63,634 nucleotides of DNA from Bacteroidales bacterium (GCA_020438105.1 JAGQVE010000023.1:1-63634); one strand, 5' to 3'. Shown: positions 53,584 to 62,818, counted from the first letter of the stretch. Notes: generated by a model not told the origin, from the sequence alone. Numbers and translations: made by a program.

Positions 53584-53922
53584 ATGAACGCACTAAAAAA
53601 CAAAGTACAACTCATCGGACATTTAGGAAATGATCCTGAAATCAAAACTTTTGACGGTGGTAAAACCAAAGCCCGGTTCAGTATGGCAACTTCGGAAGTT
53701 TACAAAAACGATAAAGGAGAAAAAGTAACCGAAACTCAGTGGCATAATATCGTTGCCTGGAACGGCACAGCCAAGATCGTTGAAAAACTCCTGAAAAAAG
53801 GGAATGAAGTGGTTGTGGAAGGCAAACTGACTTCGCGCTCCTGGGACGATAAAGACGGTGTAAAACATTATATCACCGAGGTGGTTGCCAACGAAATTCT
53901 GCTGTTGAAAACGAAGGAGTAG
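53584..53922 (+). CDS. ssb: Single-stranded DNA-binding protein, short form
   Basis: 112 residues: an OB fold with NKVQLIGHLGNDPEIKT, ARFSMATSEVY, TQWHNIVAWNGTAKIVEKLL, KGNEVVVEGKLTSRSWDDKDG. It ends LLLKTKE directly after the OB domain, so it lacks the long linker and acidic DDDIPF-type tip by which SSB recruits replication proteins. Such short SSBs are usual in Bacteroidota accessory contexts; it may not be the main cellular SSB. Two hairpin terminators follow. Confidence 0.94.
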   Translation: MNALKNKVQLIGHLGNDPEIKTFDGGKTKARFSMATSEVYKNDKGEKVTETQWHNIVAWNGTAKIVEKLLKKGNEVVVEGKLTSRSWDDKDGVKHYITEVVANEILLLKTKE

Positions 53923-53948
53923 AATAACCTCCAAAACCAAATCAGGAA

Positions 53949-53978
53949 ACGCTATCCATTACCCGGATGGCGTTTTTT
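53949..53978 (+). terminator. Rho-independent terminator of ssb
   Basis: ACGCTATCC (53949-53957) pairs with GGATGGCGT (53965-53973; one G-T pair) and is followed by six Ts. Confidence 0.88.
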
Positions 53979-53985
53979 ATTATTG

Positions 53986-54015
53986 AAAACCCCCGGCAAA
54001 AATGCCAGGGGTTTT
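53986..54015 (-). terminator. Hairpin ending the convergent BNR gene
   Basis: AAAACCCC (53986-53993) pairs with GGGGTTTT (54008-54015), with an inner GGCA/TGCC stem and an AAAA loop. It lies 47 bases beyond the minus-strand gene's stop and could act in both directions. Confidence 0.7.
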
Positions 54016-54062
54016 CTAAAAACAACCAGTAGGGGTTTTTAAATTTTTAAGTTAAATAAATA

Positions 54063-55331
54063 TTACCGGATAATCATTTTCCTGGTTTGAACAAGATTTC
54101 CATTCAATTCCAATGAGTAAAAATAAATTCCGGGATCAAGATCGCTTACGGATAATTCTGTCCTGTGAGTCCCTACGGCCTGGTAACCAATCTCTGATTT
54201 TTTAACCAATTTACCAGTCACATCAAATACATTCATCATTACACGGCCCTCCTGATTTATGGAATAGGCAATTGCCGTTTGGTTACTGCAGGGATTAGGG
54301 ATATTTTGTTCAACAGCACCGTTTTGAATTTTTGCAGAATATGCGGGTACTCCTGTAATCAACTGTTCAATAGGTTTGCGAAATAATCCTCCTGACATAT
54401 CAGTACCTTTTCCTGAAATGGCGGTACCCAAAAAGACATGGGTCGAATTTTGAGCAACACAGGTTACTTCACCCTGAAGTCCGACTAAATTTATTTGGTA
54501 GAAATTTTGAAGATCATAGGTGTAGTAAACATTTTCACCAACAAGGAAAATCGCAATACCGGTGCTTGTTGGCTGAACCAACATGCTGTTAAACTTTTCA
54601 TCAGGGATAACAACCAGCCAGGTTTCGCCAAGATCAATGCTATAATAAAATCCATTGTCAGTTAAAGCAAGGATTAAAGATCCCAATACACCTACCCTGT
54701 TGACTTGCAGTGCAGCCCCGCTGAGTCCGTTATTTTTGGCAGTCCAGGTTACCAATGTGTCGGTGGATACAAAAATCCCAGCTTCCGTGGCTACTACCGC
54801 AACATTAACTTCATCATCGGTATATCCTGAGATGTCATTGATTTTTAAAGCATCACCCGCTAGTCCGTTATTGGAAGCTGTCCAGGGGCCACTCAATTCA
54901 GAAGACACAAACACACCTCCCCCATTGGTTCCAATAGCCCACTCTGCAAAGCTGGAATTGCTATCACCAAACCAGAAATAGTTAATATCATTATTTGACA
55001 GGGGAGGATTCGTACATGCCTGGTAGTTGGTATGATCTACCGTGTAATATGCACCATCCTGGGTAGCAGCCCAAATCACTGTGGGGGCACCACCTCCACG
55101 GATATCATTGACAAACGAATTCCCTATATCACCGCTAATATCGGTCCAGGAACCACCATTATCAACAGATTTAAAAATACCATCTCCCATGGTTCCTACC
55201 ATCAGGTCGTCGCCATAATTAAACATAGAAGTAATTTCAGCATTGCTTCCGGCAATAGGAACCGGTTGCCATTGCGCCATCATCCCAACGGACAATAACA
55301 TTAAAATCAGGTAAATAGTAATTTTTTTCAT
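54063..55331 (-). CDS. Secreted BNR/Ycf48-like propeller protein with T9SS tail
   Basis: 422 residues, signal peptide MKKITIYLILMLLSVGMMAQ. Repeats with sialidase-type Asp boxes follow (FKSVDNGGSWTDISGD, VSTDTLVTWTAKNNGLSG, YYSIDLGETWLVV), as in the Ycf48-like propeller. The T9SS type A tail covers about 345-422 (NIPNPCSNQTAIAYSIN ... PGIYFYSLELNG). Probably surface exposed; function unknown. It stands alone. Confidence 0.87.
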   Translation of the reverse strand: MKKITIYLILMLLSVGMMAQWQPVPIAGSNAEITSMFNYGDDLMVGTMGDGIFKSVDNGGSWTDISGDIGNSFVNDIRGGGAPTVIWAATQDGAYYTVDHTNYQACTNPPLSNNDINYFWFGDSNSSFAEWAIGTNGGGVFVSSELSGPWTASNNGLAGDALKINDISGYTDDEVNVAVVATEAGIFVSTDTLVTWTAKNNGLSGAALQVNRVGVLGSLILALTDNGFYYSIDLGETWLVVIPDEKFNSMLVQPTSTGIAIFLVGENVYYTYDLQNFYQINLVGLQGEVTCVAQNSTHVFLGTAISGKGTDMSGGLFRKPIEQLITGVPAYSAKIQNGAVEQNIPNPCSNQTAIAYSINQEGRVMMNVFDVTGKLVKKSEIGYQAVGTHRTELSVSDLDPGIYFYSLELNGNLVQTRKMIIR

Positions 55332-55526
55332 TTTACTTAGGTATTAAGGTTTTCAACAAAGGATTTCCTGCGTAGAGGAATTTTTTAATTTTCACGCTGT
55401 AAAATTACTTTGACTGCTATTGGAAATAAATAAGGTAAGAATCCTAATTAACTAAGGTAAATCCCTCATTTTATCAGAACATGAGATTTTTAAATAATGG
55501 ATAATGAATAAAAAATGACCAGTTAT

Positions 55527-56180
55527 TTAATCTGCAATTCCGTTGCGGATGCAAAAACGAATAAGTTCAACTACATTGTGAACCTCCAGTTTTCGCATGA
55601 TATTGGTGCGGTGATTATCTATCGTTTTGTGGCTGAGGAAAAGTTGATCACCAATTTGTTTATTGGTCAATCCTTCACAAACCAATTGAACGATCTCCCG
55701 TTCGCGGTCGCTGAGCGATCCTATTTTACTTAAATCATCCTGGTTAGCATTTGGATTATCATCTTTTGCAACCGCTTCAAGTATCTTATTTGAAAAATAA
55801 GATTTCCCTTTTAAAATTTGCCGGATAGCAAAAATGAACTCATCGCGGTCGGTAGTTTTGGTAAGATAGCCGCTAATTCCAAGCTTCACCATATTTTTGA
55901 TCAAACTGGTTTCGCTGTGCATGCTCAGGATCATGATCTTAATATCAGGATATTCGGCCAATAATTTCTCTGAAGCCACCATGCCGTTCATTCCGGGCAT
56001 ATCCATATCAACGATACAAAGGTCGGGCACTGAAATATTTACCCGTTCAATCAGCTCGAGCCCTGAATTTACCTTACCGATAATTTCAAGATCGTCTTCC
56101 TTCGAAAGCAATCCTTCCAAACTATCGAGCAGAATCTCATGATCGTCGGCAAGTATTATTTTCAATTTTTCCTTTTCCAT
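55527..56180 (-). CDS. LuxR/NarL-family response regulator
   Basis: 217 residues. Receiver with LADDHEILLDSLEGLL, phospho-Asp in LCIVDMDMPGMNGM, Ser in MILSMHSE and Lys in YLTKTTDRDE; LuxR helix-turn-helix with LSDREREIVQLVCEGLTNKQ and SHKTIDNHRTNIMRKL. It begins 5 bases after the TPR kinase gene stops and is its obvious partner. Targets unknown. Confidence 0.96.
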   Translation of the reverse strand: MEKEKLKIILADDHEILLDSLEGLLSKEDDLEIIGKVNSGLELIERVNISVPDLCIVDMDMPGMNGMVASEKLLAEYPDIKIMILSMHSETSLIKNMVKLGISGYLTKTTDRDEFIFAIRQILKGKSYFSNKILEAVAKDDNPNANQDDLSKIGSLSDREREIVQLVCEGLTNKQIGDQLFLSHKTIDNHRTNIMRKLEVHNVVELIRFCIRNGIAD

Positions 56181-56185
56181 GATGA

Positions 56186-58144
56186 TCAGGTTAATGCAAC
56201 ACGAATGGTGGCGGTGGTTCCGGCTCCGGTATCCGATTCCATGTTCAGTTCTCCTTTCAGGGTTCTGAGCCTGTTGCTGATATTCATCATTCCAATACCG
56301 TCGGATTTATCTTTATCACCAAGGCCTTTACCGTCATCCTGAACGATGAGTATACAATGTGATTTGGTTTTCATCAACTGCACATCCACCTTAGAGGCTC
56401 CTGCATGTTTTAAAATATTATTGATCAATTCCTGGGCGATCCGGTAAAGACCGATTTCAACATGATCCGGCAGCCGGTTTTCAAGCCCGTGATTCTCAAA
56501 TGAGTATTCAATGTTATGATATTTAAAGCTTTTTTCGAGCATATCCTCCAGGGCGGCTACCAGTCCAAGTTCGGTAAGTGCCCTGGGCATCATCTGGTGC
56601 GAAATATTACGGATATCATTGCCCGTTTCCGAAATCATTTCAACAATGTTATCGATCTCTGAATTTCCGTCGGGGAATTTAGCCGCAGTTTCTTTTTTAA
56701 ACCCCTGCAAATGAATTTTCACTGCACTGATCTGCTGACCAACGCCATCGTGAAGGTCTTTGGCAATTCGCTGCCGTTCCTCTTCCTGTGCATCAAAAAC
56801 CGCTTTGATCCCTTTTTCACGTTCTTCGATAATCGCCGCATCCTTTTCCGCCTGCATTTTTCTGCGTTTTCGCTGACCCAGTGCCAGGGCAGATAAAATA
56901 ACAATCAAGCTCAAACCGGATATGCCAACAATCCATTTATTCCGGTTGTAAACTCGGATTTCCGCCAGCGCCTTCTCTTTGGCAAGCCTTTCATTGTCGG
57001 CCCGCTCTTTTAAAAGCTCTTTTTCCTTTTTCTCCGTTTCGTATTCTACCTCAAGTTTACTTATGGCCCGTGCATTGGCTTCTGAAAAGGTGGAGTCGGA
57101 AAGCTCTTCCCAGCGGGCATGATATTTAAGCGAAAGCTCATTATTACCTGTGGCGGCATAGTTCAGCGCCAGAAATTTATAGGTATTTAATCCCAGTCCA
57201 AAGTTTTTATCTCTTTCAAGTAATTCTTTGGCAATCAATCCCTGTTTGATCCCCTGCTGGTATTCTTTTAGCGCAAAGTAAACACCCGATAAATTGAGGT
57301 GATTGACCATTACCGCTTTTTGCTCACTTTTGTCAATCTCCAGAGCTTCAAGCAAATAATTTTTCGCGACCAGATAATCCCCCTTTTCAAAATACAAAAC
57401 TCCCAGGTTTGAATAGGCTGTGCTTTCCTGTGATTTATTGCTGGAAATTTTCGCATAATCAGCCGCTAAATTGTAGCAAATTATTGCCGAATCAATATTT
57501 TGAAGGTTCTTATAACAAATTCCAAGATTATTGTACGAAGTCGGGAGTTCATCAACCAGGTCCAGTTCCTTTCTCAAGTTAATCGCCTTTTTATGGTATT
57601 CAAAAGCTTTACCGAATTGCTTCATCTCCTGGTAAATCAAGCCGATATTGCTGAGCACAACAGACTTAAATGCCTGCTTATTGAACTTATCAGAATACTT
57701 TAAAGCTTTAAAAAAGAATTCAAGCGCCTGGTTAAAGTCGCCACGCCGCCAATACATCATCCCCAGGTTATTGATCGAAAATCTTTCGTAGGTAAATATT
57801 TCTTTTTCAATGCTTAAATGATATGTTTTAAGAAAATAAAACTCCGCTGAGTCTGTTTCTCCCTGAATGTCGTAAAGGATGCCTTTGATGTTCAATCCCT
57901 CCAATCCCAGCGAATCGTAATTGTACTCTCGGGAAAGTTTTAACGACCATTCAACATATTTTAAAGCCGAATCGAATTGGTTAAAAGCATATCTCCAGGC
58001 GAGCCGGTTAAGGGTTTTCACTTTTTCCTGCCCTTTAGCAGTATCGATAACGGATTTTAAGCTATCGAGCTTATACAACTGGGCAAAGCTGCTACACGTT
58101 AAGGTAACGAATGATATTGCAATAATAAATTTTCTGAAGTACAC
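56186..58144 (-). CDS. TPR-containing sensor histidine kinase
   Basis: 652 residues from a GTG (MYFRKFIIAISFVTLTCSSFAQ, a signal peptide). About seven TPRs fill residues 40-370 in the periplasm, followed by a coiled coil rich in Glu/Lys, one membrane helix (WIVGISGLSLIVILSALALG), a second coiled coil, HisKA_3 with IAKDLHDGVGQQISAVKIHL, and HATPase_c with QELINNILKHAGAS, VQDDGKGLGD and DGIGMMNISNRLRTLKG. It signals to the LuxR regulator downstream. The stimulus is unknown; TPR sensors usually read envelope proteins. Confidence 0.95.
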   Translation of the reverse strand: MYFRKFIIAISFVTLTCSSFAQLYKLDSLKSVIDTAKGQEKVKTLNRLAWRYAFNQFDSALKYVEWSLKLSREYNYDSLGLEGLNIKGILYDIQGETDSAEFYFLKTYHLSIEKEIFTYERFSINNLGMMYWRRGDFNQALEFFFKALKYSDKFNKQAFKSVVLSNIGLIYQEMKQFGKAFEYHKKAINLRKELDLVDELPTSYNNLGICYKNLQNIDSAIICYNLAADYAKISSNKSQESTAYSNLGVLYFEKGDYLVAKNYLLEALEIDKSEQKAVMVNHLNLSGVYFALKEYQQGIKQGLIAKELLERDKNFGLGLNTYKFLALNYAATGNNELSLKYHARWEELSDSTFSEANARAISKLEVEYETEKKEKELLKERADNERLAKEKALAEIRVYNRNKWIVGISGLSLIVILSALALGQRKRRKMQAEKDAAIIEEREKGIKAVFDAQEEERQRIAKDLHDGVGQQISAVKIHLQGFKKETAAKFPDGNSEIDNIVEMISETGNDIRNISHQMMPRALTELGLVAALEDMLEKSFKYHNIEYSFENHGLENRLPDHVEIGLYRIAQELINNILKHAGASKVDVQLMKTKSHCILIVQDDGKGLGDKDKSDGIGMMNISNRLRTLKGELNMESDTGAGTTATIRVALT

Positions 58145-58284
58145 CTGAACACTGATAATATTTGTAAAAATAGCAAATTTTATTTTTTACTGATTTTCAA
58201 TTTTCTAAATAAAATTTGCCATCAATATCACGGGTGTACATTCCGTTCGCAAAATTGTTCCGAATTGTAAAATAAATGCTCCTC

Positions 58285-58572
58285 TTATTTATTTAAATAA
58301 CCTGAAATTGCATCCACGTATTTCTCAAATGCATCCACCCCTTTGGCAGTTATTTTACAGGTAGTTAGCGGGTAGTTATTCCGGAAGGTCTTTTTTACGT
58401 CCACATATCCGGCATCTTTGAGTTTGGTTATCTGCACACTCAAATTCCCGCGGGTTGCTTCAGTTTTATCAAGCAAATACTTAAATTCAGCCGACTCCAC
58501 ACCGATCAGCAGGCTGATGATCGACAACCTGAGCTGATTGTGCAACAACGGATCGAGGTCTTTAAAAGCCAT
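58285..58572 (-). CDS. Winged-helix regulator of the membrane-protein operon
   Basis: 95 residues, a stand-alone winged helix: LHNQLRLSIISLLIGVESAEF, then LLDKTEATRGNLSVQITKLKDAGYVDVKKTF and ITAKGVDAFEKYVDAI. It resembles the HTH_34/MarR-like regulators often paired with a small membrane-protein gene in Bacteroidota. It is last in a four-gene operon, 2 bases after the membrane-protein gene. It probably regulates the operon; effector unknown. Confidence 0.9.
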   Translation of the reverse strand: MAFKDLDPLLHNQLRLSIISLLIGVESAEFKYLLDKTEATRGNLSVQITKLKDAGYVDVKKTFRNNYPLTTCKITAKGVDAFEKYVDAISGYLNK

Positions 58573-58574
58573 GA

Positions 58575-59144
58575 TTACCCCCTGCTTTTAAGCATGTAAC
58601 CCGGAACAAGATACGAAACAACAACCGATAATGCCGTTAAAAGCAAGATATTGATGGGTGCCACAAAAAATGCCACGACGGAAATCACCCAGCAAGCAAT
58701 CCCACCATAAACCAGGGGTTTGAATTTTAGTATCCCACCCGAAACGAAGGTTCCCAGTCCGTACATGGCAATGATGAGCGGATAGGCCGAAGTCCAGTCG
58801 ATTTTCTGGTAGCTGGTCATGAAGAGGATGATCAGCAAAACCACCATAAACCCCCACCAAAGATGCATGATGGCTTTATCGATAACAGTAACCACGGTGG
58901 AACGTTTGCCCAGCCTGATCCCCTGAATTACGGAAACTATTCCTCCAAGCGACATTAAAATGGGCCAGGGCAGGTAGGCGTGTTCATATTCAATCCTGAT
59001 TAAAAAGTAGTGTGATAAACTGGCCACCAAAACCAGCCATCCCCAGAGCAGGTAAAAAAAGCTGTTCTCTTTCAGGTTGCCTTTTGAAGTGGCAATCATT
59101 TCGCGGATGATCCGCATACTGTCTTGTTCTGTCATTGTACTCAT
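58575..59144 (-). CDS. Multi-pass membrane protein, partner of the winged-helix regulator
   Basis: 189 residues with five to six membrane helices (FFYLLWGWLVLVASLSHYFL, PWPILMSLGGIVSVIQGI, LWWGFMVVLLIILFMTSY, LIIAMYGLGTFVSGGIL, CWVISVVAFFVAPINILLLTAL). The cytoplasmic N-terminus (MTEQDSMRIIREMIATSKGN) is polar. Such regulator/membrane pairs are common in this phylum, and the function is unknown. Confidence 0.85.
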   Translation of the reverse strand: MSTMTEQDSMRIIREMIATSKGNLKENSFFYLLWGWLVLVASLSHYFLIRIEYEHAYLPWPILMSLGGIVSVIQGIRLGKRSTVVTVIDKAIMHLWWGFMVVLLIILFMTSYQKIDWTSAYPLIIAMYGLGTFVSGGILKFKPLVYGGIACWVISVVAFFVAPINILLLTALSVVVSYLVPGYMLKSRG

Positions 59145-59164
59145 GGTAAAAAATGTTTTTTAAT

Positions 59165-59890
59165 TTAGTTATTTGAAATACCTCCGCCACCAATCGTAAG
59201 CCGGATATAAGGTCCGCTCATTCCCGAGCCGGGTGACCCGCTCAGGGTTTGCTCATCCAGATACCAGTTATAGCCGCTCAACTGTAAATTATAACCGGCA
59301 CGAATTCCAACAAAAAAGCCTCCCGACACCTGATCGGAGCGCTGACCCATCACAAAAAAGTCGGACGACAATGAAAAATTCATGGTAAATCCGCCGGTGT
59401 AAATATGCGATTGCCGCGCAGGGGAAGTTAAAATTTCATCGAAGGAATCGGGAATTTGCTCCCGGTCGGTGATGGAAACCGTGATGCTTCCCCCTCCCAA
59501 TCCTACCATTGGATAGAGTTTAGTGGTTGGTGTATTCATTACCAGGTACCCGAGATTAAAAAACCCATAACCACCGCCATGACTCACTTTATAATGCTCA
59601 TTTTGGGTAATGGCCCCGAAATACCCGTGTCCTTCGCCACCCACTATGAAGTTGGCAATTACGGCATGACCTCCCCCGCCCATACTGATGGAGGGTGTTG
59701 TCAATTCCGGGAAATCCGCATTTTTAAATGCTTTGTTGATGTCGTTGAAATTAAAAAATACAAGCCCCGACTCAAAATACCCAACGCCTCCCCAGGCTTT
59801 TTTAGCTGCAGAAGTATTTTGGGCATTCGTTTGAAAGGCAGTTGCCATGATGATCAGCATTATTGCTGTTTTTAAGTAAATAGTTTTCAT
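59165..59890 (-). CDS. Glycine-rich exported protein, probable outer-membrane barrel
   Basis: 241 residues with signal peptide MKTIYLKTAIMLIIMATAFQTNA. The mature part is Gly-rich with alternating strands (GGVGYFESGLVFFNFND, YGFFNLGYLVMN, GGGSITVSITD, GFFVGIRAGYNLQLSGYNW), as in small outer-membrane barrels. It starts inside the stop of the upstream small gene (ATGA overlap). Family not recognised. Confidence 0.8.
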   Translation of the reverse strand: MKTIYLKTAIMLIIMATAFQTNAQNTSAAKKAWGGVGYFESGLVFFNFNDINKAFKNADFPELTTPSISMGGGGHAVIANFIVGGEGHGYFGAITQNEHYKVSHGGGYGFFNLGYLVMNTPTTKLYPMVGLGGGSITVSITDREQIPDSFDEILTSPARQSHIYTGGFTMNFSLSSDFFVMGQRSDQVSGGFFVGIRAGYNLQLSGYNWYLDEQTLSGSPGSGMSGPYIRLTIGGGGISNN

Positions 59891-60078
59891 GATTGATCTG
59901 ATTTTTGGTTATAAACTTTATGATTGTAAACACTGCGTGCAATAAACCCTACCCCCATGCCTATGAGGACGCCGGCCGTGACGGCATTAAAAATAAAGCC
60001 AAGTCCCAGTCCGATAAACATACAACCGATAAAGAGAGTGCTGTTGTTGATGAGTGTGTTTCGTTTTTCAGTTTCCAT
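59887..60078 (-). CDS. Small membrane protein, unknown
   Basis: 63 residues from METEKRNTLINNSTLFIGCM; the start at 60078 is chosen because a promoter box at 60103-60110 lies upstream of it, excluding the longer reading to 60105. Two membrane segments with Gly motifs (TLFIGCMFIGLGLGFIFN, VLIGMGVGFIARSVYNH). It is first in the operon with the barrel, membrane and regulator genes and overlaps the next start by four bases. Confidence 0.8.
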   Translation of the reverse strand: METEKRNTLINNSTLFIGCMFIGLGLGFIFNAVTAGVLIGMGVGFIARSVYNHKVYNQKSDQS

Positions 60079-60102
60079 AGTTTTATGATTGTAAATTTGT
60101 CG

Positions 60103-60110
60103 CAAATATA
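60103..60110 (-). promoter_or_regulatory. Promoter box of the four-gene membrane/regulator operon
   Basis: TATATTTG on the minus strand matches TAnnTTTG, 24 bases before the ATG at 60078. It would drive 60078 to 58285. Confidence 0.6.
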
Positions 60111-60175
60111 AATTAGTTTATTCTATAAACCTAATTATTTTTGAATTATTTTGAAATGGATTTAAAATTCAAAGG

Positions 60176-60868
60176 TTATAAAATGGATTTGATCTCAAGC
60201 AGATCTTTGATGCGGTGAGTGCAATCGGGGTTTTCGACGGAGCCATTGGGAGCAAACAGGATTTGATCCAGCCCCACCTCTTTGGCACCCAGGATATCCA
60301 CTTCATAATCATCCCCGATCATGATACTTTCTGCCGCCGTAGCTCCGGCCTTTTTCAGGGCATAATTAAAAATTTTCGGGTTTGGTTTTTTGGCACCGGC
60401 TTCTTCGGAGGTGGTAACGGTTTTAAAATAGTCATCCAGGTTATTCGATTTCATCTTCACCCCCTGCACCTCTTCAAAACCATTGGTGATGATATGCAGG
60501 GTATATTTCCCCCGGAGGTAGCTGAGCACCTCATGCACATTGGGATAAAGCGCCTCGTTTTGCGGACTCAGCCGGATATAATCGGCTGCAAAGCGGCCTG
60601 CAAAAGCACGGTCGTTGATGCGGTATTGCAGCAGTGTAACAAAAAAACGTTCGACGTTCAGGAACTTTTTGGTGATCTCCCCGTTCCGGTAACGCTCCCA
60701 CATGGCCACATTGTTTTTTTTATAAAGTTCCAAAAAATCTTCAAAGGAGTCTACCCCGTTTTCTTTCAGCCTGAATTTTTTATACAACTCCTGAAAAGTG
60801 ATGCGGGTACTTTTGTCGAAATCATAAAGCGTGCGGTCAAGGTCGAAAAAAACGTGTTTATAGCTCAT
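60176..60868 (-). CDS. YjjG-type HAD pyrimidine nucleotidase
   Basis: 230 residues from MSYKHVFFDLDRTLYDF; the frame reaches 60934 but the promoter box at 60888-60895 excludes that. HAD motifs: I, FFDLDRTLYDF; II, IITNGFEE; III, Lys in AGAKKPNPKIF; IV, MIGDDYEVDILGAKEVGL. Family members hydrolyse nucleoside monophosphates, including damaged pyrimidine nucleotides. Monocistronic. Confidence 0.93.
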   Translation of the reverse strand: MSYKHVFFDLDRTLYDFDKSTRITFQELYKKFRLKENGVDSFEDFLELYKKNNVAMWERYRNGEITKKFLNVERFFVTLLQYRINDRAFAGRFAADYIRLSPQNEALYPNVHEVLSYLRGKYTLHIITNGFEEVQGVKMKSNNLDDYFKTVTTSEEAGAKKPNPKIFNYALKKAGATAAESIMIGDDYEVDILGAKEVGLDQILFAPNGSVENPDCTHRIKDLLEIKSIL

Positions 60869-60887
60869 GTTTGTAAAGCGTGTGGCA

Positions 60888-60895
60888 CAAAGATA
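60888..60895 (-). promoter_or_regulatory. Candidate -7 box for the YjjG-type gene
   Basis: TATCTTTG on the minus strand matches TAnnTTTG, 19 bases before the ATG at 60868. Confidence 0.55.
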
Positions 60896-61009
60896 TAAAA
60901 AGTCGAAATCCGGCTGGGAATGACTTTTTAACAAGCTGGAGCAAACAAAGACTTATTCCTGTATGAAGATATCCGATAGGGAGTTGTTTTTTGCTCAAAA
61001 AATAACCGG

Positions 61010-61153
61010 AAGCACACTTTCAACACGATAGGGCTAATTTTAATTAATAAGGAGTTAACCTGGGATGCTCAAGCTTTTCCCAATGGGATTTATTTATACA
61101 GAACTGAGTTGAATGGAGAGCTTGTTTCGGGGAAGGTCATTATTTCCAAATAG
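61010..61153 (+). pseudogene. Relic of a T9SS cargo gene (sorting tail only)
   Basis: On the plus strand a frame from about 61010 ends LTWDAQAFPNGIYLYRTELN then GELVSGKVIISK and a stop at 61151-61153. The stretch 61058-61150 is an almost perfect T9SS type A tail (compare PGIYFYSLELNGNLVQTRKM in the window). Upstream the frame loses resemblance and hits a stop, and there is no signal peptide. The 360-base gap 60869-61228 otherwise holds only the YjjG promoter. Confidence 0.7.
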
Positions 61154-61228
61154 AATTCTTCACTTCCAATGACTGGGCTGCAATTAATTGACAATTTTTT
61201 AATACTTAATTAAAGGGGTCCTGAATAT

Positions 61229-62818
61229 TCATCTAACAATATACTTCGTCCTGCCAACAACTTTTTTATGAGCATATACCAGGGCCAGGTATATCCCTGG
61301 TTTCCACTTTATCGTGCTAACTTTGCATTCAACCTGGCAGGCATTTATTTGTTCGGAATGCACCAGTTCACCGAAAATATTGAAACACCTCAACTCAATA
61401 TCTGAGTGATACCGGGTGTTCTGGAACTCGAAAGTAATGCTGCCCTTACTGGCAGGATTGGGAAACACTTTTACGGGTATACCTTGTAACCCGGCAAAAT
61501 ATTCATCGGGCGTTGGAACCTCACCCACATCAGTAATGATGATACAGTCCGAAATATCTACCTCACCCGATTGAATGGGATAAGAACATAAACTGTCGTA
61601 GGTGTAATTACCGGGATAAAGCGTATCTTGTTCCAAATTAGCATTGATCTTATACAGGTAAATGTCATTTTTTGCATTTCCTTCTTTCCATCCACAACCA
61701 ATGGTGTATTTGTCGTCAAACGTGTGCACCATTGTAGTCCAATCTGTAGTATTATTTGACCGAATTTCATATTTGAAAATGTTACCTGAAGTATCTATCA
61801 GCATTTCACCCCAGGGGTAATTGGTTGTGTTTATGTATCCGAAATTTGTGGAGGCAAGAAATAACGTGTCGTTGATACGAGCAATGTCACTAATAGCATT
61901 TGAAATTAACCCCGTGGTAATGCTTTCATTTGGTATCTGGACATAATTAATTTCCTCCCCTGATTCGTTAAAATACATCATAAGTGAATTTCGCAACATT
62001 CCTCCCAATCTTCTCATTCCAACGCCCATGTATATTGAATCATTGATCTTAATGGTATGATAACCCCAACCCACAATCGAATCATTCACACCAAAGGGTA
62101 AAACCCACTCTTCATTAAAAGAGCTATCCAGCATAATAAATAATGGTCGAAGGAAAAAGTGAGTGGTATCCGTTGGGTAAGGATAATAACAGTGTCCATT
62201 GATTAAATATTTATCGCCGTATTTTATTATCTCATCCCCGTTACTATCCCTAATATGTGGGTAATTATTTTGTGAAGCATAACCCTGCCGCCAGAGAAGA
62301 TTACCATCTGGATCAATATAATAAATGAAGACCAATTCGATCTCTTCATCCGAATCAAGATAACCCAGGCCGATAATATCACCGTTATCCAGCACCATCA
62401 CATCATTAAACCATCCATAGTTAAAATCATCGTCCTGGAATACCCTGCACCAGACTTTTTCTCCACATGCATCCAATTTCATCATCATTGGCCAGTAACC
62501 TGAAGGTTCTCCTGCAACTACTGTAGCAATAATTATATTTCCTTCCAAATCCTGGTATAACTTCCCTCCAAAGATGGATACATCAGGCCACGAAATGATT
62601 TTCTCCCACAATGTATTTCCGTTAATATCCGTCTTTATTAACCAACAACCTGTATTCAATTCATAGTAAGAAGCCAGTAGGTATCCATGATCATAGTATT
62701 CTATGGCATCATCAAAGGATTCGTCTGTTCCAGGGTTCCCGTAAATGTTCTCCCATTTCTGGCCATAGGAATAACTGATGTTAAGAATAACAAGAAATAT
62801 TAAAAAGTTTGTTTTCAT
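61229..62818 (-). CDS. Secreted repeat protein with T9SS tail
   Basis: 529 residues from MKTNFLIFLVILNISYSYGQ; an upstream GTG at 62860 adds 14 residues before the signal peptide and was not used. The body has repeats of the kind WLIKTDINGNTLWEKIISWP, MMKLDACGEKVWCRVFQDDD and VLDNGDIIGLGYLDSDEEIE, which form a propeller-like region of the 'delta-60 / T9SS cargo' type. The T9SS type A tail is near 450-529 (VFPNPASKGSITFEFQ ... PGIYLALVYAH). The divergent gene at 63112 encodes a related protein. Confidence 0.86.
   Translation of the reverse strand: MKTNFLIFLVILNISYSYGQKWENIYGNPGTDESFDDAIEYYDHGYLLASYYELNTGCWLIKTDINGNTLWEKIISWPDVSIFGGKLYQDLEGNIIIATVVAGEPSGYWPMMMKLDACGEKVWCRVFQDDDFNYGWFNDVMVLDNGDIIGLGYLDSDEEIELVFIYYIDPDGNLLWRQGYASQNNYPHIRDSNGDEIIKYGDKYLINGHCYYPYPTDTTHFFLRPLFIMLDSSFNEEWVLPFGVNDSIVGWGYHTIKINDSIYMGVGMRRLGGMLRNSLMMYFNESGEEINYVQIPNESITTGLISNAISDIARINDTLFLASTNFGYINTTNYPWGEMLIDTSGNIFKYEIRSNNTTDWTTMVHTFDDKYTIGCGWKEGNAKNDIYLYKINANLEQDTLYPGNYTYDSLCSYPIQSGEVDISDCIIITDVGEVPTPDEYFAGLQGIPVKVFPNPASKGSITFEFQNTRYHSDIELRCFNIFGELVHSEQINACQVECKVSTIKWKPGIYLALVYAHKKVVGRTKYIVR

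Noticed and set aside
60215..60898. 227-codon plus-strand ORF opposite the YjjG-type gene
   Set aside because: Antisense shadow of a clear HAD phosphatase; composition is Phe/His-rich without domain features.
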